DNA of 64,000 nucleotides. Origin: UKL13-2 sp036394575 (GTDB lineage Bacteria > Pseudomonadota > Gammaproteobacteria > Burkholderiales > Usitatibacteraceae). Numbering within the stretch: the first letter of the stretch is position 1; each line of letters begins with the position of its first letter. Below, in pieces: positions 17,781 to 25,727 of this stretch. The stretch spans positions 1-64,000 of the forward strand of contig DASWEY010000082.1 in the NCBI GenBank assembly GCA_036394575.1, given 5' to 3'. Both the position numbers and the translations under genes were made by a program. Below the pieces are notes generated by a model. The model did no database searches and was not told where the DNA came from. It was given only the letters and a program-made list of their open reading frames with translations.

Positions 17781-18551
17781 TTACATCTGTTTGAACAGAT
17801 GCGAGAACGGCCGGCTGACGGTGAGATTTTCCTTGCGACCCTTGACCTTGACGGTAGCCTGGCCGCGGAAGTCGCGCGACACCGAGTCGATCGAGGCGGC
17901 GTTGACCACGGTGGAGCGATGGATCTGCCAGAATTTCTCGGCATCGAGGCCGTCGATCAACTCCTTGATCGGCGTCTTGATCAGGGCGTCGAATTCCCTG
18001 GTCGCCACCAAGGTATATTTTTCGTCGGACTGGAAGAACAGCACCTCGTCGACCGGAATCAGGCGCAGATTCGCGCCGATATTGGCCTTGATCCATTTCA
18101 GTTTTTCCGCCCCCGGGTTCAATTTTGCGGCGAGATGCCGCATCAGGGCGTCGAGGTTTTGCGGCTGCGCCGGCACGGCGCTGAGGCGCTCCTTCAGGCG
18201 TTCGACAGCCGCCTGCAAGCGCTCGTCGGAATAGGGCTTCAGCACATAGTCGATGGCGCCGGTATCGAAGGCCTCGACCGCGTATTGATCGAATGCGGTG
18301 ACGAACACGATATGGCATTTCAATTCGGGGTTGCTGGCAAGGCTCCTGGCCACTTCCACGCCGGTCATTTCCGGCATTTGGATGTCGAGAAAGGCCAGGC
18401 TGGGCCGGTATTCGGCAATTGCCTCCAGCGCGGCCTCGCCGTCGCCGACATCGGCGAGAATTTTCAATTCAGGCCACAGCTTGCCGAGCTTGGTCTTGAG
18501 CTGGGCACGCAGGATGGGTTCATCTTCGGCAATTATCGCGGTGAAATTCAT
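17781..18551 (-). CDS. LytTR-family response regulator (pair 2)
   Basis: A 256-residue regulator with a receiver domain (acidic residues 9-10, phosphoacceptor D56 in AFLDIQMPEMTG, conserved Lys in YVLKPYSD) and a C-terminal LytTR DNA-binding domain (about residues 150-256: IPVDEVLFFQSDEKYTLV, KFWQIHRSTVVNAASID, ending SHLFKQM). It resembles AlgR/AgrA-type regulators controlling exported polysaccharides, virulence or motility. It lies downstream of the large kinase at 18669-20879. It is clearly paralogous to the regulator at 21141. Confidence 0.92.
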   Translation of the reverse strand: MNFTAIIAEDEPILRAQLKTKLGKLWPELKILADVGDGEAALEAIAEYRPSLAFLDIQMPEMTGVEVARSLASNPELKCHIVFVTAFDQYAVEAFDTGAIDYVLKPYSDERLQAAVERLKERLSAVPAQPQNLDALMRHLAAKLNPGAEKLKWIKANIGANLRLIPVDEVLFFQSDEKYTLVATREFDALIKTPIKELIDGLDAEKFWQIHRSTVVNAASIDSVSRDFRGQATVKVKGRKENLTVSRPFSHLFKQM

Positions 18552-18668
18552 GATCTATTCCTTGAGCATTGGGCTTGCGCTGCAGCGCAAATCCACCATC
18601 GACAATGATGGCGGTAAATTCGTGCATGGCATTCGCAGATGGAAGGGCTTCGGAAGCGGCTAGTTTAG

Positions 18669-20879
18669 CTAAATGATGCCGGCGCTTTTCTTTTTGTTGC
18701 GCCTGATCCACCACCAGACCACAAAACCGCCGGCGACGAACGGCGCCAGCACCGGGAACAACGACACCAGGATGATGAGGGGCACGATCACCAGCAGGCC
18801 CGCGAATAACATGCCCAGGCCGTAGATCACCACCGTCAGCACTACCGCAACCAGGGCCAGCACCACAAACGCCAGCAGCAGCGCCACCGAGCCCAGCGCC
18901 ATGCCCTCCATGCCGCCCAGGTGGGCGTTACCGAATTGCAGGGGCATCAACCCGGTGGCCACGCCGGTAAGCCCCAGCAGCAGGATCACCCCGAGCAGGA
19001 TCATCGCGCCGACGAGGGTGAAGCCGAGGGCGCGCAGCCACATGCGGTGGGTCTTGCGGGCGACCCACCAGGTGCGCGCCGCAAAACCGCTGGGCGGCAC
19101 CTCGACCGGCTTGGATGCGGCCGCGCCGGGCCGGGCCGATGCGGACATGACGCGTCCGAAACTGGCGATCGCCGATGTCGGCACGTCGATGGTGGCGATC
19201 ACGCCCTTGGGCATGTTCGACTCCAGCGTCAACTTCGCCCCATCGCCGAACAGGGCCTGCAAGCGTTCGCGGATATTGCTGAGGCCGATACCGCCGCCCA
19301 TCTGCATCGGTTCGTCGGAAAGACCGCGGCCGGTATCTTTGACCACCAAGCGAATATGTTCGCCGACTTTTTCAGCGATCACATCGATGCGGCCGCCCTC
19401 GCGCTGTGGCTCGAGGCCGTGCTTGATGGCGTTCTCGACCAGCGAGGGCAGCATCAACGGCGGGAAGGGTATCGACTCCAGTTCCATGGGCACCGTGATA
19501 TCGAATGCCAGCCGCTCGCCCATGCGCATTTTCAGGATGTTCAGATAGGCGCGCACCAGCTCGACTTCCTGTCCCACGGTGGACGTCGTTTCGCGCATTT
19601 TCGGCAGCGCCGCGCGCAGGTACTGGATCAGGTGCCCGACCATTTTATTGGCCTGCGGGGGATCGACTTCGGTCAGCGCCTGCACATTGGCCAGGGTGTT
19701 GTACAGAAAGTGCGGTTCGACCTGGGCCTGCAGAGCCTGCAAGCGCGCCTCGACGATCTGCCGGTTGACGTTGGCGGATTCCGCTTCCTGCTTTTTCACC
19801 TCGGCGAAGGCCTGGGCGCGGCGCGAGCGATCGATCAGGTACTTGGCGATCAACAGCATGATGAACAGCGGGATGAAGGTCAGGATCAGCGCCGAGCCGA
19901 TGCCGATGCGGCGAAAATCGCCTTGCACCTTTTGACGGATATCGTCGCGCAACTCCGGTGGCAGCGGCGGCAAGGGAATTTCCTTGCCGAGCGAATCGAA
20001 TTCCATGCTGCCGAGCCGATCGAGCTTGATCACGCGCCGGCCGTTTTCGCCCAGCACGATATTGCCCTTGATATGCTGGTTGCCGACGATGCCATCGATC
20101 TTGAGCCCCTCCGCTACGGGCGCGGGGGGCGGTGCTGGCGGTGCCCCCGCAGCGCCGGGGGCGGCCGGGGCTGCGGGCGCCTTGCCGGCCGGGGGCAATT
20201 TACCGCCAGCGGCCGCTTTCTTGCCGCTGGCGGCTTTGTTATCGGGTACGGATTTGATGCCGAAATCGGACTCGAGCTCCTGCGCAAATTTGCCGCTGTT
20301 GATGCGCGACAGCGCTTCATTGGCGGCCTTTTCGTTGATTTGCGCCTCGGCGATCAACTTGTCAAAGCTGCCGACGCCGGCCGGATCATTGATGCCGGCC
20401 TTTTTTTGCGCGTCCAGCGCGTCCTGACGCGCTTCCTTGAGGGATTCGATACGCTCACGGGCCGCGTCGCGAGTGGCTTCGGCGGCATCGCGCGCCGCCT
20501 GGCGCGCCGACTCGGCAGCGGCGCGCATGGCGTCCTTGACCGATTGATTGGCTTCACGCTGGGCGCTGAAAATTTCCCGGCGCGCCTCGGCGATGTCGCG
20601 CAGGGCCTGGTCGAGCTCGGTCTTGCGCGAGGGGTCCTTGGCGCGTTCGCGCATCGCTTTGACCACCTGTTCGGCGGCGCCGAGGGCGGTGTCGCCAAAG
20701 GCATGGTCGATCTCGCGCTTGATGGCGCGCTGTTGCTCGGGTGTGTCGCCGCTTTCGGACAGGCGAATGAGGTGGAAGGGCGTACTGAACAGGGCCAGCA
20801 GCAGCAGAGTCGAAAAACCCAGCAGGATCAGTGCCCACCACGGGGTTTTGTTGAGGAAATTGCCAAGTGCCTTGAACAT
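18669..20879 (-). CDS. LytS-type sensor histidine kinase with extra C-terminal membrane domain (pair 2)
   Basis: A 736-residue kinase of unusual layout. It has an N-terminal helix (about residues 13-35), an Ala/Arg/Glu-rich coiled coil (about 55-170), a Pro/Ala linker (about 195-230) and a membrane helix (about 325-350). The His_kinase domain contains VEPHFLYNTLANVQ (H near 390) and a HATPase with SLVENAIKHGLEP (near 480) and GIGLSNIRERL. After a linker, about 120 hydrophobic residues (from about 611) form some four more helices ending WWWIRRNKKK. Ordinary LytS-type kinases end at the ATPase. ATG at 20879 is chosen; the longer frame reads through the palindromic repeat. Confidence 0.88.
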   Translation of the reverse strand: MFKALGNFLNKTPWWALILLGFSTLLLLALFSTPFHLIRLSESGDTPEQQRAIKREIDHAFGDTALGAAEQVVKAMRERAKDPSRKTELDQALRDIAEARREIFSAQREANQSVKDAMRAAAESARQAARDAAEATRDAARERIESLKEARQDALDAQKKAGINDPAGVGSFDKLIAEAQINEKAANEALSRINSGKFAQELESDFGIKSVPDNKAASGKKAAAGGKLPPAGKAPAAPAAPGAAGAPPAPPPAPVAEGLKIDGIVGNQHIKGNIVLGENGRRVIKLDRLGSMEFDSLGKEIPLPPLPPELRDDIRQKVQGDFRRIGIGSALILTFIPLFIMLLIAKYLIDRSRRAQAFAEVKKQEAESANVNRQIVEARLQALQAQVEPHFLYNTLANVQALTEVDPPQANKMVGHLIQYLRAALPKMRETTSTVGQEVELVRAYLNILKMRMGERLAFDITVPMELESIPFPPLMLPSLVENAIKHGLEPQREGGRIDVIAEKVGEHIRLVVKDTGRGLSDEPMQMGGGIGLSNIRERLQALFGDGAKLTLESNMPKGVIATIDVPTSAIASFGRVMSASARPGAAASKPVEVPPSGFAARTWWVARKTHRMWLRALGFTLVGAMILLGVILLLGLTGVATGLMPLQFGNAHLGGMEGMALGSVALLLAFVVLALVAVVLTVVIYGLGMLFAGLLVIVPLIILVSLFPVLAPFVAGGFVVWWWIRRNKKKSAGII

Positions 20880-21066
20880 ATCGAATCCGGGTTTTTTGCC
20901 AGTGTACGTGAGCCACGCCTGTGGGAGACATCCCACGCTGCCAGAATAGGGGTGCGCGCCGCCTGGCTCAACGCGGTACCGGCGGATTGCAGAAATCGCG
21001 GGCTGGAGTGCACATCGTGCCGATGGGCGCCGCGACTGATCGGATGATCGATCTGGAAAACAAAAG

Positions 21067-21124
21067 TCCAGCATTGGCGCGGCTTTTGGAGCATTTTTGC
21101 CTCAAAAGCCGCGCCAATGCTGGA
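21067..21124. repeat. Dispersed palindrome, copy 2 (perfect 22-bp arms)
   Basis: Arms 21067-21088 and 21103-21124 are exact inverted repeats (22 bp; left arm begins TCCAGCATTGGCGCGG) around a 14-nt loop GAGCATTTTTGCCT. It lies between the pair-1 regulator stop and the pair-2 kinase start, both on the minus strand. On that strand the stem is followed by CTTTTGTTTTCC, so this copy could act as a terminator between the two signalling pairs. Confidence 0.92.
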
Positions 21125-21140
21125 TCTACGTTCTTTGTTC

Positions 21141-21932
21141 TTACATCTGCCTGAACAGATGGGTAAAGTTGCGACTCACCGTCAGCACCTCGGTGCGACC
21201 CTTCAACTTCAGATCGGCCTGGTCGCGCAGGCCGCGGATCACGCCGGCGATGACGCGGGTGTTGACGATGGTGGCGCGATGCACCTGCCAGAAACGGTCC
21301 GGGTCGAGCTCGTCGATCAGTTCCTTGATCGGTTTGCGGATCAGGACTTCGCTGTCTTCTAGCACCACCCGGGTGTATTTTTCATCGGACTGGAAGTAAT
21401 ACACATCCTCGATCGGAATCAGCCGCACCGTCTGCCCGACGCTGGCCTTGATCCACTGCAGAAACCCGGCGCCCGGCTTGATCTGGTTCGACAGCTGGCG
21501 AAGCACCGCGGCCAGACGCTCTGCCTCTGCCGCGCCAGCGTCCTCGCCGGTAAGCGGCGCGGCGCCGATGCGCTCCTGCAAACGTCCGATGGTTTCGAGC
21601 AGGCGCGCTTCGTTGAAGGGCTTCAGCACATAGTCGATGGCGCCGCGCTCGAACGCTTCCAGGGCATGCTGATCGAAGGCGGTGATGAAGACGATGTGCA
21701 CGCGCCGGTCGCGGCCCTTGCCGATCAGGCGCGCCGCATCGAGCCCGGACATGACCGGCATGTGGATGTCGAGGAAGACCACGTCCGGCTGCCGTATTTC
21801 ATAGGCGCTGAGCGCCTCCGCGCCATTGGTGGCCTCGGCAACGATGTCCAATTCCGGCCATAGCTTGGCGAGTCGCAGCTTGAGCTGGTCGCGTAAGAGG
21901 GGTTCGTCGTCAGCGATCAGCGCGGCAGGCAT
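21141..21932 (-). CDS. LytTR-family response regulator (pair 1)
   Basis: A 263-residue regulator with a receiver (acidic residues 8-9, phosphoacceptor D55 in VFLDIHMPVMSG, Lys in YVLKPFNE) and a LytTR domain (IPIEDVYYFQSDEKYTRVV, RFWQVHRATIVNTRVI, ending THLFRQM). It pairs with the kinase at 21990, whose stop is 57 bp upstream. It is similar along its whole length to the regulator at 17781, showing a duplicated module. Start MPAALIADDEP chosen over an upstream frame that adds a basic leader. Confidence 0.92.
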   Translation of the reverse strand: MPAALIADDEPLLRDQLKLRLAKLWPELDIVAEATNGAEALSAYEIRQPDVVFLDIHMPVMSGLDAARLIGKGRDRRVHIVFITAFDQHALEAFERGAIDYVLKPFNEARLLETIGRLQERIGAAPLTGEDAGAAEAERLAAVLRQLSNQIKPGAGFLQWIKASVGQTVRLIPIEDVYYFQSDEKYTRVVLEDSEVLIRKPIKELIDELDPDRFWQVHRATIVNTRVIAGVIRGLRDQADLKLKGRTEVLTVSRNFTHLFRQM

Positions 21933-21989
21933 TTTCGCCCCTCTGCTTTGGCACCTCCGCGCCGCCAACGATCAATGCGGTCGGCATAC

Positions 21990-23036
21990 TCATGGCTTAT
22001 ACGGTATCAAAATCCGCGCAACCACGCCCTGTGGCAGGTTTTCCTCGAGCAGCAGCTTCGCGGTTTTGCCATACAGCGCCGCCAGCCGCTCACGAATATT
22101 GCTGAGGCCCACGCCGAGGCCGCCCGAGGGACTGAGCCCCTGGCCGGTATCGGCCACGCTGACCACGAGGAATCCTTCGACAAGGGCGGCGTTGACCTCG
22201 ATCCTGCCGCCCTGCTGCAAATTCTCCAGCCCGTGCTTGATAGCATTTTCAACCAGGGTCAGCAGCATCATCGGCGGAAAGGAGGCGTCGCGCAACGGTT
22301 CGGGAATCTGCATGGAAAAATCGAGTCGCGGCCCCATGCGCAGGCGCTGGATGTCGAGATAGGCCTGCGCCATCGCCGCCTCGCGGCCCAGGGTGGTGCC
22401 GTCCTCGCGCATTTCCGGCAGGGCGGCGCGCAGGTAAGTGATCAGGCTTTCCAGGGTGGTGGCGGCCAACGGCGAATTGGCTTCCACCAGGTGCTGCACA
22501 TTGGCAAGGGTATTGAACAGGAAATGCGGCTCGATCTGCGCCTGCATCAGTTTCAGGCGCGCTTCCAGCACCTGTTTCTCCAGCTGGTAGCGCCGCGACT
22601 CCGAGGTCTGCAATTCGGCGAAGGCGCGCGATTCACGCTCGCGATACACCAGCAGGGTGGCCGCGACCACGCCAATGGCAATACCGGCAGCGGTAAACAC
22701 CACGATGCCCCAGAACATGCCGTCGATGGTGAACATCTGCACCAGGCTGCGGCCGATCATCAGACCGGACACGATAGTGCCCAGAAACGCCGCCAGAATC
22801 AGCGCCGCCAATTGGGCATGTTCGCGTTTCACCCGCCGGAACTGCAGATTGCCGACCATGGTAAAGGCCAGCAGCATCACCGTGGCGACCACGGAGAGCC
22901 GCAACCACAGCCGATAAAACAGCACGTTCTCGTGGAAATAAGGGTAGACGATGCAGGAGGCTGCCGTGGTCAGGATCAGGGTGATCAGAACCCGTTTCCA
23001 GGTGATGCCGCGGAATAATGTGAAAAACCCGTTCAT
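21990..23036 (-). CDS. LytS-type sensor histidine kinase (pair 1)
   Basis: A 348-residue kinase of conventional design. Four membrane helices fill about residues 15-130, with no obvious ligand domain. A short coiled coil leads to the His_kinase domain IEPHFLFNTLANVQH (H near 167), and the ATPase carries TLVENAIKHGLENL, DTGQGLSPSGG and GVGLSNIRERLAAL. It forms a two-gene unit with the LytTR regulator at 21141. The stimulus is unknown. GxGLSNIRERL and H-box sequences are close to those of the pair-2 kinase. Confidence 0.9.
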   Translation of the reverse strand: MNGFFTLFRGITWKRVLITLILTTAASCIVYPYFHENVLFYRLWLRLSVVATVMLLAFTMVGNLQFRRVKREHAQLAALILAAFLGTIVSGLMIGRSLVQMFTIDGMFWGIVVFTAAGIAIGVVAATLLVYRERESRAFAELQTSESRRYQLEKQVLEARLKLMQAQIEPHFLFNTLANVQHLVEANSPLAATTLESLITYLRAALPEMREDGTTLGREAAMAQAYLDIQRLRMGPRLDFSMQIPEPLRDASFPPMMLLTLVENAIKHGLENLQQGGRIEVNAALVEGFLVVSVADTGQGLSPSGGLGVGLSNIRERLAALYGKTAKLLLEENLPQGVVARILIPYKP

Positions 23037-23654
23037 GCCCCAAGCATAGCGTCACTGCGCCGCAAAAATCCGCCGGGACGGCATGAAGCGCGGGATTCCG
23101 GCCTTGAAGGACTGAATGGCGACGGAAAGAGAAACGGGGCCATTGGCTCCGTACGCTGCTGATCGATCATTGCCCGCCGGTGCGGGTCAGCTTCTCATCC
23201 CGTAAAGGCGAGCCGGTGCTGGCCTTTCCAGCGGGCCGCCATGCCCGGCCGGCGTAACGACAAGGGGGCGGCGGCGAGTGGTGGCCGTGCGGCCATTTCC
23301 GCACTGCCGGGCCGCGTCGACAAGGCCTTCATCCGCCTGATTTGCGGCTCATGGCTGTTCACGATCGCATTGGCGCCTTCGCGCAAATACATCGATGTTC
23401 CGGACTGAAATTCGACTGCAGCCATGACGAGACCCCGAGGATGTTGATTGAATGATGCCGTATTGCCGCAGATGAAATTGTGAATTCCGGAAAACTGCAA
23501 AACTGCTGAACCCCATGCTGCGCCCAGGATGTGAAACGCCGGTGACAAACTGGTGGCAAGCTTGTGGCAAAAAAGAAAAACCCGGGTAATTGCGCCCCGG
23601 GAAAGAGTCGAGGGGTATCGACCCGGCTACCGACAACAGGATCATTTGCAGCGT
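23037..23654. other. Intergenic region, mostly unassigned
   Basis: About 620 bp between the pair-1 kinase and the small protein gene at 23655. The terminator of the latter lies at 23569-23601. A minus-strand frame from 23425 to 23195 (starts MAAVEFQSGTSMYLREG) has no ribosome site of note and no recognised family, so I do not call it a gene. The rest shows no clear feature. Confidence 0.4.
23569..23601 (-). terminator. Terminator of the small membrane protein gene
   Basis: CCCGGG (23581-23586) pairs with CCCGGG (23596-23601) around a 9-nt loop. On the minus strand it is followed by TTTTTCTTTTTT, a strong intrinsic end 53 bp after the 23655 stop. Confidence 0.85.
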
Positions 23655-23882
23655 TTACAGCCCGGCCTTGCTCTCGACCGGGCGCGCATGGCGCGAGGCG
23701 GTGACCACAATCGGCTCCTGTTTCTGGACTTCGCCCACCGCATGCCGCGAAGCGCCGCCTGATTGCACCGGTTGCGCGTCCACATTGGAGGCGATTCCGG
23801 TAAGAATGAAAATCAGCATCACCGCCAGTATTGCGCCGGTGGCAAACGAATCTTTAAGGCCAAAATTGGTTTCGATGTTCAT
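23655..23882 (-). CDS. Small single-pass membrane protein, unknown
   Basis: A 75-residue protein with one hydrophobic helix (AILAVMLIFILTGIASNV, about residues 17-34) and a polar tail ending VTASRHARPVESKAGL. It has a textbook ribosome site (AAGGAG, 6 nt before ATG) and its own strong terminator, so it is very likely a real monocistronic gene although no family is recognised. The N-terminus is short and cytoplasmic-looking, and the tail is probably periplasmic. Confidence 0.7.
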   Translation of the reverse strand: MNIETNFGLKDSFATGAILAVMLIFILTGIASNVDAQPVQSGGASRHAVGEVQKQEPIVVTASRHARPVESKAGL

Positions 23883-24084
23883 ATTGCTCTCCTTGCTTCC
23901 CGATTGAGGCCGGCTGGCGGCCTCGTTGCTGATTCGTCATTCGTTTTGGATGACGTCACTTTATTAAGATGCGCAAGGAGGCTCAAACGGATTGCGACGA
24001 AACGCAAAATTCGGGGCCCCGGACGTCAAAAAACCGCCCGCAACGCGGCGGCGCACAGCGGAGCCGCGATCGATATCGACGCGA

Positions 24085-24114
24085 AAATGGAAACGGCGCG
24101 AATATTCGCGCCGT
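24085..24114 (-). terminator. Terminator of the sodium:solute symporter gene
   Basis: A perfect 22-bp palindrome (24093-24114, centred on GAATATTC) lies 20 bp after the symporter stop on the minus strand and is followed by TTTCCATTTT. Confidence 0.75.
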
Positions 24115-24133
24115 CATGGGAGTGTGAATCCGC

Positions 24134-25615
24134 TCAGGCGTGGCGGTGACCAGCCAGCGCCTCGTGCTTGCCGCCGAACTCGGCGCTGGGATGGGCCAGA
24201 TGTTCGTGCGGCTTGGACAGCAGGGAGCCGCCGGCCATGCCGACTCCGGCCATCAGCACCCCCGCCAGTTGCGCCGGGAATGCATCGCCGAGGTCCTTGA
24301 AGACCAGGAAAAACAGCCAGCTCATGATGCCCAGCACGATCGAGGCGATGGCGCCATGGCGGGTGGCGCGCTTCCAGTACAGTCCCGCAACCAGGGGCAC
24401 GAACGCCCCCACCAGGGTGACCTGGTAGGCGGCCGACACCATTTCATAGATCGGCGTGCCCTTCATGGCGATCGAATAGGCCAGCACCCCGGCGGTAAAC
24501 AGGGCGAGGGTGACGCGGAAGGCGAACAGCTCCTGTTTGTCGGTCAGCCCGGGACGCATATGCTTGTAGATATTCTCGACAAAACTGGTCGACGGCGCCA
24601 GCAAGGTCGCCGAGGCGCAGGACTTGATCGCCGACAGCAGGGCACCGAAAAAAATCACCTGGGCGAGGAATGGCATCTTGGTGAGAATCAGGGTCGGCAG
24701 GATTTTCTGCGGGTCGCTGGCCAGCAATTCCTTGGTCTGCTCGGGCATCGCCAGCACCGCGCAGGCGACGATGAACATGGGCACGAAGGCGAAGCCCAGA
24801 TAGCACAAGCCGCCGATCACGGCGCCGCGCGAGGCGGTCTTGGCATCCTTGGCCGACATCACGCGCTGGAACACGTCCTGTTGCGGGATCGAGCCCAGCA
24901 TCATGGTGATGGCGGCCGCGAAAAAGAAAATGGCGTCATGCAGCTTCGGTTCGGGGAAGAACTTGAACCAGTCATTGGTCTGCGCCAGCGCCACCACCTT
25001 GTCGGCACCCCCGGCCAGATCGGCGGCCATGAAGGCGATGATGGTCAGGCCGATCACCAGCACGATCATCTGGATGAAATCGGTCCAGGCGACCGCCAGC
25101 ATACCGCCGAAAATCACGTACACCAGCACCGACAAGGTACCGACCACCATGCCGGTCTCGACGCTGATGGCGTTGCCGCTGACCACATTGAACACCAGAC
25201 CGAGGGCGGTGACCTGGGCGGCCACCCAGCCGAGATAAGACAAGATGATGGTCACCGAACAAAAGATTTCGACGACCTTGCCGTAGCGTTTGCGGTAAAA
25301 GTCGCCGATCGTCAGCAGTGACATCTTGTACAGCCTGGCGGCGAAGAACAAGCCGACGAATACCAGGCACATCGACGCGCCGAACGGGTCTTCGACCACG
25401 CTGTTCAGTCCGCCCTGCACGAATTTGGCGCTGATGCCCAGCACCGTCTCGGAACCGAACCAGGTGGCGAAGGTGGTGGTGATGATCATCGCCAGCGGCA
25501 GGCTGCGGCCGGCCAGGGCGAAATCGGAGGAGGTCTTGACGCGGGTCGCCGCATACAGGCCGATCGACAGGGTGCCGAGCAGGTAGAGGACGACGAAGCC
25601 AAGCAAAGCGGTCAT
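24134..25615 (-). CDS. Sodium:solute symporter (SSS family)
   Basis: A 493-residue permease with about 13 membrane helices and the SSS core: SSDFALAGRSLPLAMIITT (about residues 29-47), ATWFGSETVLGIS, and GMLAVAWTDFIQMIVL in the middle. It would couple uptake of an organic solute to sodium (or proton) entry. It is not close enough to PutP, PanF or ActP for me to name a substrate. The C-terminus is His-rich (HEHLAHPS, GHRHA), a possible metal-binding tail or simply composition. It stands alone, with a terminator after it. Confidence 0.88.
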   Translation of the reverse strand: MTALLGFVVLYLLGTLSIGLYAATRVKTSSDFALAGRSLPLAMIITTTFATWFGSETVLGISAKFVQGGLNSVVEDPFGASMCLVFVGLFFAARLYKMSLLTIGDFYRKRYGKVVEIFCSVTIILSYLGWVAAQVTALGLVFNVVSGNAISVETGMVVGTLSVLVYVIFGGMLAVAWTDFIQMIVLVIGLTIIAFMAADLAGGADKVVALAQTNDWFKFFPEPKLHDAIFFFAAAITMMLGSIPQQDVFQRVMSAKDAKTASRGAVIGGLCYLGFAFVPMFIVACAVLAMPEQTKELLASDPQKILPTLILTKMPFLAQVIFFGALLSAIKSCASATLLAPSTSFVENIYKHMRPGLTDKQELFAFRVTLALFTAGVLAYSIAMKGTPIYEMVSAAYQVTLVGAFVPLVAGLYWKRATRHGAIASIVLGIMSWLFFLVFKDLGDAFPAQLAGVLMAGVGMAGGSLLSKPHEHLAHPSAEFGGKHEALAGHRHA

Positions 25616-25727
25616 GGGGTTGAATCCTTAATTCGCTGGAAATGGGCAGGCAGGCGCGCAAATTCGCGTGATGCAAAAGTGTAGCAAAAGGCGTGCCTTG
25701 CTGCGGCCCGACGCGCTCGACAGGCGG

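Noticed and set aside
18921..21047. A 708-codon open frame on the plus strand opposite the large kinase
   Set aside because: It is antisense to a well-supported kinase gene and its composition (His, Gln and Arg rich) is typical of shadows in GC-rich genes; no domain is recognisable.
23195..23548. A 117-codon minus-strand frame in the gap after the small membrane protein
   Set aside because: No ribosome site, no homology and an unclear start; kept only as a note in the intergenic entry.
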